Shown: positions 32,601 through 43,119, numbered from the stretch's first letter. The stretch: 64,000 nt of DNA from Odocoileus virginianus (GCF_023699985.2 NC_069684.1:16761001-16825000), one strand, 5' to 3'. Made by a program: numbers and translations. The notes: generated from the letters alone by a model not told the origin.

Positions 32601-33217
32601 AATTTCTTAAAAAATGAATGAAAGCAGAAATGATTGGATCAAAAGGGCTAAGAGAGCAATTATGGAATAATACAGCAAAAAATGCTACCACATTAAAGAA
32701 ATACTACCAGGAATTTGTAACTCACAAGGAAATGGATCAAAGAGGTCAGGGAAAGGTTTTTTCCCCCTCAAAGGCTTGGTCATATTTTTCCAATTGTTTA
32801 AAAGAAAAAAATTAATAAATGTTATCTTTATTTTGCCCAAAGGTGACTTACAGGAACTGATAGGGTTGGGCCAGGATGAGGGGTTGATGGATCAAAACAA
32901 GCCTTTGATGGAGCTACATCCCAGGTAATTACAGTTCTGGAAAGGTCCCCTAAACTCAAGACCCTGGGCTAGACTGCCCCTCAATCATCCACACACCCAG
33001 CCAGGGCAAGAGGAAAACCAATTAACCAACCAAAAAATCCAAATCCAGAGCCTGAGATGACAGTCAAGCGAGGATGCAGGTTAAGTAATGGACTTAGAAA
33101 GAGGCTAAATAAGCTCACTTCCAGATAAGAGCAGGCCTTTAAGGGTGAGGAAGCAGCAAATAGGAGCAGATAATCACTGTTTTTTTTTATGTCCTCATTT
33201 CAGTTAAGGCCCAAATC
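32601..33217. other. Unique sequence, no gene seen
   Basis: A 65-codon frame at 32618-32815 has no recognisable domain. Confidence 0.4.
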
Positions 33218-33232
33218 CAATTCTTTCCACAG

Positions 33233-33359
33233 TAGGGACTTCCCTGGTGGTCCAGTGTTTAAGACACCATGCCTCCATTGTAAGCAGCAGGAGTTTGATC
33301 CCTGGTCAGGGAACTAAGATATTGTATGCCACGCAACACAGCCAAAAAGTAGAAGAAAG
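33233..33359 (+). mobile_element. CHR-2-type tRNA SINE
   Basis: gggacttccctggtggtcca, gtttgatccctggtcaggga and actaagatattgtatgccac. caattctttccacag and caatctcttccatag on the two sides look like a duplication with two mismatches. Confidence 0.9.
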
Positions 33360-33607
33360 CAATCTCTTCCATAGCAAAATGGATCAGTCTTCTAAAGTTG
33401 GCCAAGCCCATTTTAGAACCCCTTCTTGAATGGGGTACCCCTTCCAATCCTGGTCCTGTCTAGTATCCTACCTCTAGACTGTCTCACTTTGGTCCAAGCC
33501 CTGTAGGCCTGCCTGACTTTCCTTTCTGTTCCATCGTCTCCATCCGTACTCTGTTGTGTTGGCGCCTCCTTGTACCTCGACTGTCCAGCCCTTCTCTCTT
33601 TGTTTCG

Positions 33608-33791
33608 TTGTTTATTTATTTGGCTGCAGCAGGTCTTAGCTGAGGCTTGTGGGATCTTTGTCTTCATTGTGGCACACAGGTTCGTTTAGTTATGGCATGC
33701 AATCTAGTTCTCTGACCTGGGATCAAACCCAGGTCCCCTGCATTGGGAGCTTAGCTCAGAATCTTAGCCACTGGACCACCAGGGAAGTCCC
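33608..33791 (-). mobile_element. CHR-type tRNA SINE, antisense
   Basis: tttatttatttggctgcagc, ctgggatcaaacccaggtcc and ttagccactggaccaccagg, ending gggaagtccc. Confidence 0.9.
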
Positions 33792-33929
33792 CTGCCGGAA
33801 TCTCTTTGGATTGAAGCTTGCTAAATCAACTCAGCCAAACCTCAGCTAAGCCCTACTGATATGCAAATGGCACAGAGCCAGAGGCAGCCAGTCCTCCAGG
33901 GCCAGCTCTCACGCTTCCTCTTTGGGGCC

Positions 33930-34207
33930 TGTAAACTTTTCCTATAATGAACCAGAGAGTAAATATTCAAGCTTTGCAGGCCAAACAAAGTGTTTGTCAC
34001 AACCAGTCAACTCTGCTGTTGTACAAAAATAGCCTTAGACAGCATGTAAACGAATGGGCAGGACTATGTTCCAATAAACCTTTATTTGTGGATCTAAAAC
34101 TTAAATTTCATATAGTTTTCATGTGTCATAAAATTTGTTCCTTTTAATTTTTTTCAGTAATTAGACATATAAAAATCATTCTTAGTTAATGAGTCATACA
34201 AAACACA
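33930..34207 (-). mobile_element. hAT-Charlie-type DNA transposon, left part
   Basis: gagtaaatattcaagctttg, caggccaaacaaagtgtttg, aactctgctgttgtacaaaa, gtaaacgaatgggcaggact and gttccaataaacctttattt belong to a common non-autonomous hAT family. I do not assign the sub-family. It resumes at 34661. Confidence 0.75.
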
Positions 34208-34660
34208 GAGAGATTTGCAGCAACATGAATGGACCTAGAGATAATCATACATAGAATTAAGTCAGAAAAGATGAACACCATATGATATCACTTATATGTG
34301 GATTCTAAAATATGACACAAATGATGTTATCTATGAAACAGAAACAGACTCACAGACATTGAGAACAGATTTGTGATTGCTAAGTGGGAGGGGGCGTGAG
34401 AGAGGAGTGGAATTGGAGTTTGGGGTTAGCAGATGCAAACTATTATATAGAGAATGGATAAGCAACAAGAACCTACTGTATAGCACAAGGAACTATATTC
34501 AATATCCTGTGATAAAACATAATGGAAAAGAATATGAAAATGGATGTGTATATACATATATATATATATATATATAACACTGAATCACTTTGTTGCGCAG
34601 TAGAAATTAACACAACATTGTGAATCAACTGTACTTCAATAAAATATTAATAAATTTTTA
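34208..34660 (+). mobile_element. L1 LINE 3' end, inserted in the hAT element
   Basis: gcagcaacatgaatggacct, catatgatatcacttatatg, agcacaaggaactatattca, ctgtgataaaacataatgga and caactgtacttcaataaaat: artiodactyl L1 3' end on the plus strand, with a (TA)n run at 34548-34576. Confidence 0.88.
34548..34576. repeat. (TA)n microsatellite in the L1
   Basis: Alternating TA at the L1 3' UTR position that also bears the (TG)n run in the copy at 5610-6191. Confidence 0.9.
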
Positions 34661-34718
34661 AAAAACAGGCAGAAGACCAGATTTGGTCTAGGGACCTAGC
34701 TTGCAAGCCACTGCTTTA
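34661..34718 (-). mobile_element. hAT-Charlie-type DNA transposon, right part
   Basis: aaaacaggcagaagaccaga, tttggtctagggacctagct and tgcaagccactgctt complete the element that starts at 33930. Confidence 0.7.
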
Positions 34719-35084
34719 TAGCTTCACGTTCATGGCTGGCTACTAAGTAATCAGGATGTGGCTGATGGGAAATGAAATATCTCCTGTCATATCAATAAAC
34801 AAGAAATGTCATAGTCATCAGTGATTTCTGGCCTACAAATGTGAATGCGGGCTCCCCAAACTGTGATCCAACAAAGGCTGCCACCTGCCACGGTGTTTGC
34901 TGAGGAGGGGAAGGCAGGAAGTATCCACCTGCCACTCCTTAAGGTGAACAAGGAAACAGAATTTGGCCCCAGAGAGCTGAGGTGCATATGAAAGGAATGA
35001 AATGGAAAAGGGAGAAAGATTGTGGGTGAGTCGTCCAGCACCATGGAGATAATCAGGCCCACCTCTCATTTCATGAATGGTGAT
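34719..35084. other. Unique sequence, no gene seen
   Basis: Overlapping minus-strand frames at 34787-35069 have no recognisable domain. Confidence 0.45.
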
Positions 35085-35175
35085 TGTAAGGTAAAGAACT
35101 TCCCTAAAATCTCACAGCTGGCTGGACAGGGACCCTGGTCTTTTTGTGCCCGTGGCATTTCCATTACACATTTTG
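35085..35175 (-). mobile_element. MIR SINE fragment, antisense
   Basis: aacttccctaaaatctcaca, gctggctggacagggaccct: resembles the antisense MIR tRNA-related part. Confidence 0.5.
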
Positions 35176-35359
35176 ACCCAGGCAAGGAGATCAGTTGTTA
35201 AGCAGGGTGCAGATGACCCCATAACTCACAGGAAGTAAGTGCCTTTCTATTCTGTTGGCCCCGGATATTGGGACAACTCCCCCACAATTTTTCTCCCTTT
35301 GCCATTTCCGATTTTTTTCTCAAAGTCTGTGGACCCAGGACAGCTGATGGGAATCATAA
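35176..35359. other. Unique sequence, no gene seen
   Basis: Nothing recognised. Confidence 0.4.
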
Positions 35360-35500
35360 AAGGGCATTTAAAAAATACATTGTGGTCCACACCCCCAGGG
35401 ATGCTGAATTAGTGGGTTTGAGGTGGGGCCTGCGAGTCTGTAATATGCCAAGAAGCCCCCTAGGCAGTTACCCAGGCACATTAACCTTTAAATTCTGCTG
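35360..35500 (+). mobile_element. MER5A-like hAT-Charlie element
   Basis: cacccccagggatgctgaat, tagtgggtttgaggtggggc and ctgcgagtctgtaatatgcc fit the MER5A middle and right half. Confidence 0.7.
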
Positions 35501-35719
35501 CTCCTGGAGTGGCTTTGGAATCCTGATCTATATGACAGAGGGAAAACTTTTTTTATATGGTGGCAAAATAGATTAGAAATTAAAATAGGTTGAAAGCCTT
35601 CATTTTGCAAATGCTATGATAACTGAAGTGACTAGGCATGCATGATCGCCTCAAAAGAAGGTATTCACATAGGTAACATAATATGGTTGCAGCAGCAGTA
35701 ACTATTAGATTACTAGTAA

Positions 35720-35737
35720 CATGATTAGATAATCATG
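35720..35737. promoter_or_regulatory. Paired TAAT palindrome (homeodomain-like)
   Basis: catgattagataatcatg has 8-bp perfect arms (CATGATTA and TAATCATG) around GA. Such ATTA-spacer-TAAT pairs are typical of homeodomain dimer sites. Function is inference. Confidence 0.35.
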
Positions 35738-36040
35738 ATTTCTTTTTCTTCTGGGCATACCCTCAGATCTCGCTAAAAGGAACAACTTTTGATCTGAAAG
35801 GCAGCTCTTACTGCCCTAAAACTCTTGCAAACTGTGCCTTTCAATTTTCTGTACATCAGTTGCACATGGGTAAACAATATATTTTGAATGCTATTTGTCA
35901 AAATACTCATGGTACATGTGCAGGGAATGAGAGTTTAGCCAGTTACTCAGCAGCGTTCTGCCTGTCAGTGCTGGCCAGAAATTCAGGCCAACTCATTGCA
36001 GACTTTACATTTTAGGAGAAACGAATTAAGATGCTCATTT

Positions 36041-36056
36041 CCTTTGGCCACAAAGG
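36041..36056. promoter_or_regulatory. CCTTTG-N4-CAAAGG palindrome
   Basis: Perfect 6-bp inverted repeat with spacer GCCA. Each arm resembles a SOX or TCF/LEF core. Function is inference. Confidence 0.3.
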
Positions 36057-36329
36057 TGTCTATCATTTTGAGATTTTACGGGCACAAGGAGCAAATGATA
36101 ACATCTGTGTAAGGCATATGATTTGAAAGAGTGCCCAGTGCAATATTCAACTAGCATGTAAGATATTTTCAGATTAAACTTAAGCAAAGTAATGTATTTA
36201 TGAGGGAAATAGCCACACTCCATTCTGCAAAGACAAGTACAGAGCTCCTTGTTCTGATCCAGGAAAGGTCTCAGTCTTTTCAAGAACACTTCAATTCAAG
36301 GTACTACTGAATTTTTAGTTATTTAATTT

Positions 36330-36648
36330 AAGAAAACTTTACACAATTTTTAAAGGTTACACTTCATTTAGTTACTAGAAAATATTGGTTATATTCTCCT
36401 GTGTGTACAGTACATCCTGAGTCTGTCTTACACCCAGCAGTTCATACACCCCTGGTCCTCATCTCTATATGGCTCCTTCAACCCCCACACTAATAACCAC
36501 TAGTGTGTTCTCTGTATCTGCGAGTCTTCTTTTTTGTTGTTGTATTCACCAGTTTGTTGTATTTCTTACAATTCTATATATATATATAAGTGATATCATA
36601 CAGTATTTGTCTTTCTCTGTCTTACTTCGCCCATCAATATGCTCCTGC
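36330..36648 (-). mobile_element. L1 LINE 3' region, antisense
   Basis: ttggttatattctcctgtgt, ggtcctcatctctatatggc, tgtgttctctgtatctgcga, and the agtgatatcatacagtattt stretch, with a short (TA)n run. Confidence 0.8.
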
Positions 36649-36761
36649 AGTTTTAAATGACTAATAAAATGTTCGAAATTGTCAGATACAAACTATAAAA
36701 TGTTATCTTAGCCTAGTGTAAATCCTCACTAATCTATCTCAGGGAATGCTCCCAGCAGTTG

Positions 36762-36976
36762 TACATGTATGCTTAGTCATTCAGTTGTGTCCAATTCCTT
36801 GAGACCCCATGGACTGTAGCCTGCCAAACTCCTCTCTCCGTGGGATTTCCCAGGCAAGAATATTGGAGTGGGTTACCATTTCCTTGTCCAGGAGATCTTC
36901 TTGACGCATGGATTGAACCCACATCTTCTGCACTGGCAGGCGGATTCTATATCATTGCACCACCTGGGAAGCCCTG
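36762..36976 (-). mobile_element. Bov-tA SINE, antisense
   Basis: gcttagtcattcagttgtgt, ccatggactgtagcctgcca, gcaagaatattggagtgggt, then tRNA part gggaagccctgcc. ccagcagtt (36752-36760) and ctagcagtt (36978-36986) are a likely duplication. Confidence 0.92.
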
Positions 36977-37049
36977 CCTAGCAGTTAGAACTATCTAATT
37001 CTGATAAAGCAAGAGAAATGTTCCAGAAAAAAAATCAAGCAAGACCATA

Positions 37050-37520
37050 ATTTATATATTCATTCATGCATTGAACCAATACATGAGTACCTAATTTAAT
37101 ACAAGTCCCTAGAAAGTAGATACAGACTCTGCCCTCAAGTAGCAATAATCTAAAAGGAAAAATATGAAAGATTTTGCCTAACTAAAATCCAGTAGGGAAA
37201 GTGAAATGAACCCTACAAAGGATCGAAGGGTATAGAATCCTGTGGTTATTTCACACGAGAGTGAAACCACTTCCATCTGGGAGCTTAAAAAAGGCTATAA
37301 GGAGGGGGGTCATCCTTGAGCCAGTCCTCAAGTGTAGATTTTGGCTTTGAGGAAATAAGGAATAGGTGGGAAAGGGGAAGGCTGTTTCAGTTTCAAAGGT
37401 CATGGGAAACTGAAGGCATAGACAAGGAACAGTCTAGAACTGCTGATTTGCCTGGAGCAAGGGGTCAGGAAGGTCCCTTACAAAAACACTGAAAACATGA
37501 CTTTTGGCCTGGAAAGATGA
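37050..37520 (-). mobile_element. L2 LINE 3' region, antisense
   Basis: atattcattcatgcattgaa, ccaatacatgagtacctaat, tctgccctcaagtagcaata, then blocks such as gccagtcctcaagtgtagat in the expected L2 order. Diverged. Confidence 0.6.
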
Positions 37521-37859
37521 GGCCTTAAAGCATGATATAATAAATCTAAAGAAAAGCAGAAGTTTCTGTGAGGGGAAATAAGAATTTACAAATCTTGGAG
37601 ATCAGAATTAAGCACTGTTCTTTAAAGACTGGTGATACTTCAAGTAAGAGGAAGAACTTGGATACCAATATAATTAAAACCAGTTTACTCAAGACATTGT
37701 GCAAGCAGAAGGCTAAGGTTTAAGGGAAACTTAATTAACTTAGAGATAATAACATTGTCATGGTTGTTCTGAGAACTAAACAGTGTTTTGGGGAGCCCAA
37801 TCCCAATCTTATGCGGTTAGTTCCCTTCATATAATACAATTCTCCCTTAAAAAGCCTCA
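37521..37859. other. Unique sequence, no gene seen
   Basis: Nothing recognised. Confidence 0.45.
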
Positions 37860-38090
37860 GTTCCAGAGTGCAATTGGTTAAAAGCTTGGGTCTGGGCTTC
37901 CCTGGTTTCAAGTCCTTTCCTGTAGCATGCAAGATAGATGGCTTTGGGCAAATTAAGTTTGTCCCCCCAAGTTCTAGATTTATCTATAAAAAGATAATTG
38001 TTGATTGTTACAAGAACAACCATATTAAATAAGAAAACACTTGAGAAGTGCTTAACAGAATGCCGGTACTTTAGATACTGGCTGTTATAG
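37860..38090 (+). mobile_element. MIR SINE
   Basis: gtgcaattggttaaaagctt, tggtttcaagtcctttcc, tggctttgggcaaattaagt, then a degraded core and cttgagaagtgcttaacaga. Confidence 0.7.
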
Positions 38091-39204
38091 TTACGACCTG
38101 ACTTGAATGCACCATGGGCCCAATTGGGGGTGACCTTTCCTATGGTCTGAATTTAAGGATTCAAAGGAGTAAGTAAATATGTCAGAGCTCGCCTTCAAAG
38201 GGCACCTAACAGTTGTGTGTTTTGCATGTAACTTGTTCAGCAATACACCCGGGGGCTGTCACTACATGTCCTTGTAGTGTTGAGAGCCCTGGATCACATG
38301 TGAATTTGGTTTTAGAAATCTCAAGTCTTCAACTGTCAAACTCAAAACTCCATACAAGACTCATCCTGTCTTGTGCCCAGGACTGGACTGAGACTTCAAG
38401 GTGAGAGATGAATAAATTAGTTATGAGAGTGTCAGGGCCAGGTTACAAAAACATGGCTTGAGTGAATGTGATATTGAGCTGAGATGGACATAAGAGGGAG
38501 CCACGGCTGGCCAGGGCAGAAAGACAAAGTTAAAATTGCTCGTGCGGAATAGCACCAAAGTACACAGCTCTCAGGCGTCAAGAAAAACAAAGAGAGCAGT
38601 GAGTCGGTGGGAGAGATGGTCAGAACTGGAGGCCACATGATCCTATGGGGAGACACTGTATTCAACGTTGAATCCCATAACTGAAAATATTCTCAGAGAG
38701 GGAATGTGAGGAACAGTCCTGAGACTCTCTAAAGAAATGTAATGGACAGATAGCAAAAAAGTGAACCGCAGTGACTCAGTAGGGCTGGAGCCAACCCTTC
38801 CTTCCCCTTCTCAGAGCTCTGTTGTCCTAAGTTAGATGACGGCTGAGGAAATCTGTTGTCATGTAGCAATGAGACTCTCCATGGCAACGTGAAGTTGGGG
38901 CTCCTCAGGACTCTCTGGGGGCTGTCATGAGCTCATTTCTTAAAGCAGTATCCACCCTCCCTGGATGTGTTGCCCCATAAGGACCTCTGTCACTTGGGGA
39001 GCACCTCCATAAACACCTCCTCCCCTCCCCAGGTGCTCCCAGCAAAGACAGCTCCCTTCCCCTCCTGCCTTCCTCTCAAACTGAATCTGGTCCTCCTCAG
39101 AAACTTTCTCCAAGTCTCCCCTGACTTTACATATCTCAGTTGTTTTAATAAGAAACACCAGCCCTCAGGAATAGTCAAGATGTAAAAGACTGCTCCTTTG
39201 TGCC
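38091..39204. other. Repeat-poor sequence, no gene seen
   Basis: Opposed frames of 60-96 codons at 38213-38665 and 38940-39280 lack a recognisable domain. It includes an X-box-like site at 38875-38888. Confidence 0.45.
38875..38888. promoter_or_regulatory. X-box-like motif
   Basis: ctctccatggcaac has a perfect right RFX half site (GGCAAC) and a weaker left half. Low-specificity match. Confidence 0.25.
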
Positions 39205-39310
39205 AAACATTCAATAACTGAGACTCTTTGAGACCTACTCTAGGCCAGGCACTATTCCAGGTTGTAGTAGGATAAATCAAAGTTCTTGCCCTAAAGAAAG
39301 GAACCTACAA
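39205..39310 (-). mobile_element. L2 LINE 3' region, antisense
   Basis: gagacctactctaggccagg, cactattccaggttgtagta, gttcttgccctaaagaaagg. Confidence 0.6.
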
Positions 39311-39829
39311 TAAAAGAAATTTCCAATTATATTCATCATTTATACATGCATGTCTTAGAGACCTACTATGTGTTAATTCAGTGCTTCCCCAACATGACCT
39401 ATAGGCCAACAGACATGATTATGCTGGTGCACAAAAGGAGGTAGAAAAGGTGGTAAAATGTAGCAGAAGGATAGGTTTTACCAGTAATAGAGGAGGGGGT
39501 AGAAGGAAGAAAGAAGGGACTGGGGTAGGGAGCAGTCCCAGGCAAAGGAAAAGGCACTGTGCTTTCTCTGCGGGCTCTGAGGCCACCGGTTAGCCCTGCT
39601 CACACTGTCATGCACACTCATGCGCAAGTGCCCAAGGCTTCTTTTCTCACTATCTGGGTTTCCAGGTAGGACGGGCCAGCAGGAATTTACAGGGAGCAGA
39701 ACATCCCACCCTGGTGCTCTGCTCTGAGGCCCAGGTTCATGGGTAAGGCTAAGGCAGAGCTATAACCTCGAATGACATTATAGCTCCCACTAAAGCAGGA
39801 AAGCATGGGATGCAAGCCCTAAATGATGG
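39311..39829. other. Unique sequence, no gene seen
   Basis: A short L2-like phrase (gacctactatgtgttaatt) lies near 39360. Nothing else recognised. Confidence 0.4.
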
Positions 39830-40025
39830 TGAACAGACCTGAATCCCAGTCCTGAAACCACCATTAGTCATTTGCTCCTAAGTCGCTTGACTTCTCTGAG
39901 CCTCGTTTCTTTCAACTGTAAAATGGAGACAATGCATATGTCATTGGGAGTATTATGAGAATTAAATAATTTAATCTTGCGTAGCACATTGTTAATCCTC
40001 AGTAAGTGGTAGTTGGCATCAGATT
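39830..40025 (+). mobile_element. MIR SINE
   Basis: cttgacttctctgagcctcg, tcaactgtaaaatggagac, tcattgggagtattatgaga and cctcagtaagtggtagttgg. Confidence 0.82.
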
Positions 40026-40509
40026 GTAAACCAACGACTCAGGGATGTGTCTGCTAAGCTGACTGAAGCATTCAATTCATTTTAAATATCAGAAAATGTT
40101 TTTATTATCTGAACCATATAGTTATGAACTTGTCAGAATAACTAGCTGAAAATTGTTTTAAATATTATATAGCGATCTTTGGAAAAGGAATATAATATCT
40201 TTATTTTTCTAGAGGGGGATGCAGAAGGGAGTAGATGAGGAACCCATTTTCCTTTGTTTTCTAAACATTACCAGGTAACTCAATACATTCTAAGACTAAG
40301 ATTGTAGAGATTGCTTTGGACTCCTTCTAAAAAGGAGAAATTTTGGGGGCCACAGTCACTCTCATCATTTTGCTTAGAAACTGACTTTTAGTAACCAGTC
40401 TCACCGAAGAAGACAGTTAAAAAATTTCTTTTCCATCTTTCTGACTCAATACTCTAGTAAGCAGGAATTTTAAATCCATAAATCTTGCTAATGCTAATAC
40501 TGTGACTAC
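40026..40509. other. AT-rich unique sequence, no gene seen
   Basis: Nothing recognised. Confidence 0.45.
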
Positions 40510-40785
40510 TAATTATTATGATAGCTAACATTCACTGAGCGCTTACTAAGTGCCAGGCCTGGCCATGTCAGAATTGTTTTGCATGTATAATATTAACTCA
40601 TGCAGTCGTCAGAAACAGCTGAGATCAGTGCTATTATTAGTCCTCCCTGACAAACAAGGAACTAAGGCACAGGGCTGTGGAGAAACTGGCCCTCAGCGGT
40701 CTTCCAGCGCCTCTCCTAAATGGCGAGCCGGAGCTCAGATCCAGGAGGTCTGACTGCTGGGCCTGCGTAACTGTGCTTAACAGAC
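40510..40785 (-). mobile_element. MIR SINE, antisense, near full length
   Basis: gatagctaacattcactgag, cgcttactaagtgccaggcc, ataatattaactcatgcagt, ggaactaaggcacagggct and gagccggagctcagatccag. The frame at 40550-40753 is inside it. Confidence 0.85.
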
Positions 40786-41859
40786 GTCATGTTTCATCAT
40801 CCTTGAAAACTTAACACATGGAGTCAGATATTCCCCCCTTTTTTTTTACAGGAAGATTAGAAAGTGTGTTTTTTTTTTTTCTTGCAGAGGAACTTATTTG
40901 TATACATTGATGAAATTTACTGCTACTTGCAAGGTATCTGAAACATCACTGTTCTGTTCTCATGACTGCATGCTGTCATTTCTCTATTTTTATGCTTCCT
41001 TTTTATTTACAGAAGTGATCTTGATTTTGCGCTTACAGTGAAACAAATGATGAAGTTTTTTCCTTAAGCAAACTGTTTTCAGTAAAAAGAAAAAATCCAT
41101 GTTCAGCAAAGTGATGAAGCATTCAGTGTCACCAGTGTGCATGGCATGGTCACAAGGGGCTGGCAGACCTGGGGCTTGCTGGGCACCACGCAAGCCCCAG
41201 CCATCTCTGGTCAGCAAGCCAACGTTTGCCTGGACAAGTCCAAACAGCAGATGACCCGGGAGGGAACTCACCCTCCGCTAACCTCATGATTCTTTGAGAG
41301 GCTAGCCTTACATCTCACATTCTTAATCACCTCGGAAAATTTAACGCGGCCAGAAGGAACTCTGACCCCTTCTAGGGATAAGCATACTCATGCTTTAGTT
41401 ATTAACTGTTTAATATTTTTATTGAAAATATTTATTTTAATACTGATCTAAAAGGGTGAATATTTTTAAAGGTATTGCCCCACTGCTGATTTCTGATCTC
41501 AATGCTGCCAAGAACAAGAAAGGAGAGAATACAATTGAAGAAGGTATCAGAGTCAATAAACATTGTATTCAATCGTTCTTTGATTTGAACCTTGCCCTTA
41601 TCATTGAGGTTGCCACTTCTCTCATTTTTCGAGAAACTGCATGTTGGAAGAAAACAAGAGAAGGGAGCAATAGCGTGGCCTGAGAAACTAGGCTGTTTAC
41701 TGCCTAGAGGAACCAGAAGTTCACAGGGGCCTGCCTGCAAGAAGAAATGACAGCTCAGCATAGGGAAGAGAAAAAAAAAAAAGAAACAAAACAAAATAAA
41801 ACCCGACAGCAGCAGCAAAGCAAGAACAAAACATGTTAAGAGATCTGGCCAGATCTGGT
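40786..41859. other. Unique sequence upstream of the CpG-rich block, no gene confirmed
   Basis: T-runs at 40839-40848 and 40870-40880, A-run at 41771-41781. Frames at 40990-41271 (minus), 41432-41908 (minus) and 41456-41683 (plus) have no recognisable domain. On the minus strand a GGTGAGT donor-like site occurs near 41266-41272, but no matching exon was found. Confidence 0.4.
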
Positions 41860-42430
41860 CGGCGCAAATTCCTGTCCCTCCCTCCTCTTCCACTCTCCCC
41901 GCAGCCACAGCAATCCTATCTCCCCTAGAAAACCTGCGGGCACCTCTCCCGCACTCCCGGAGCCCCGTGCACGCGCCCCGTGCATTTCACCACGGCCCTC
42001 TCTCGCCCCCGCAGGAAGCAGACCACGTGTGAGGCGGGGCTGGACAGTGGAGGAAGAAAAAGACCGCTCAGCTGGCTGGCCCTGGCGCCTGAAGGAAGCA
42101 AGCGGAGGCAGGGAGGAAAACATACTGTTCCCTGCAATCTGAGCACCTCCGAGGGAGCCTCCGGGTTACACACCCCGGGACGCTGAGGCCCAGAGGCGAA
42201 GCTGATTACACCGGGCAGGAAAACCAGCGTGGTGGACTGTTCCTGGGCAGATTAGAAACACATTGTTGGAGAAGCGGGGCCAGGCGACCCGGAGTGTGCA
42301 GGGCAAGGGGCCTGGAAGCTGGGTGTGGGGCCAGGGCCAGCAGGGCGGGCGTGGAGGGGGCAGAAGGCCTGCGTGGAGCGCTGTGTTTGTGAGCTGAGAT
42401 TCCAGCTCCCGGGGTGGCCCCTGGCAGCTG
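41860..42430. promoter_or_regulatory. CpG-rich block, candidate promoter
   Basis: By eye about 28 CpG dinucleotides lie between 41860 and 42310 at roughly 60% GC, far denser than the rest of the window. It holds a canonical E-box CACGTG (42024-42029) and a GC-box-like ggcggggc (42033-42040). Several overlapping frames on both strands are a by-product of high GC. No TATA box, first exon or splice junction could be fixed, so direction and target gene are unknown. It could also be an orphan CpG island of a non-coding RNA. Confidence 0.5.
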
Positions 42431-42667
42431 CCCAGGCCTCACAGTGAGAAATCTGGAACAAGGAAGACGCTGGGACAAAAAGGGTCTCTGGCCAGAGGGA
42501 CCACAGGCTTTATGCGACCATTTTTCAGTTCTTAGGGGGCACTGAGCAACCTGGGCGTGAGGCTGGAGGCAAGTTGCTGGACGGACGGGGCTTACTTAGG
42601 AGGAGAGCTGGTGTTTCTTGGGCACTTACCAGGAACACTGAATTGGAAAATGGGAGGGAAATGGCAT

Positions 42668-42684
42668 CCCCCCCCCCCCCCCCC
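42668..42684. repeat. Poly-C run (C17)
   Basis: Seventeen consecutive cytosines. Confidence 0.95.
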
Positions 42685-42980
42685 TGCCCACCAGGTGACC
42701 AGCATCCTAGAGTTGTCCAGGATCACACCAGTGCAGTTATTTGAAATAGTACCTACAGGCCATGCTAGGGATTTTGTCACTAGGAAATCAGTAGAGCATG
42801 GGCCCCCTTTTAGCTTCCAGCTTAGGCGAGAACAGTCCAGAGTGTGAAGACCAAGGTGTGTCTTCACGTCGTCCCCTGTGGGCGCCACCCGTGGGACTGC
42901 TGGACCCTCAGCCTCTCAAATCCGCAAGTCTTCCTCGGCAGGGTCCGCCCAGCTCAGCCCTCGCCGAAGTTCTCTACTCC

Positions 42981-42998
42981 GGCGCCACCTGGTGGCCC
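42981..42998. promoter_or_regulatory. CTCF-like motif
   Basis: ggcgccacctggtggccc differs from the common CTCF core GCGCCCCCTGGTGGCC at one position. CTCF binds such sites as an insulator and loop anchor. It lies about 600 bp beyond the CpG-rich block. Binding was not tested. Confidence 0.55.
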
Positions 42999-43050
42999 TG
43001 ACGGCTAATCCTTGGCGGGCTTGGCTGGAAATTCCTGGTTTACAGCAACT

Positions 43051-43061
43051 AAATGAATGTC
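43051..43061. repeat. Target-site duplication, left copy (58-bp SINE tail)
   Basis: aaatgaatgtc is repeated exactly at 43120-43130. Confidence 0.85.
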
Positions 43062-43119
43062 CTGCTGCAGTCCCTGGGGTCGCAAAGAGACCGACACGAC
43101 TTAGCGACTGAACAACAAC
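43062..43119 (+). mobile_element. 58-bp Bov-tA/BovB tail insertion
   Basis: tgcagtccctggggtcgcaa, gacacgacttagcgactgaa and a terminal aacaacaac: the extreme 3' end of a Bov-A-type tail, flanked by a perfect 11-bp duplication. A complete but extremely 5'-truncated insertion. Confidence 0.88.

Larger units (their letters stand above)
35501..36329. other. Repeat-free AT-rich block with two palindromes
   Basis: No gene or repeat recognised across about 830 bases, which is unusual in this repeat-dense window. Two perfect inverted repeats are listed separately. It is a candidate conserved non-coding element, by inference. Confidence 0.4.
42431..43050. other. GC-rich unique sequence with C-run and CTCF-like site
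   Basis: No gene confirmed. Frames at 42557-42847 and 42592-42888 overlap in opposite directions and lack a recognisable domain. Confidence 0.4.
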
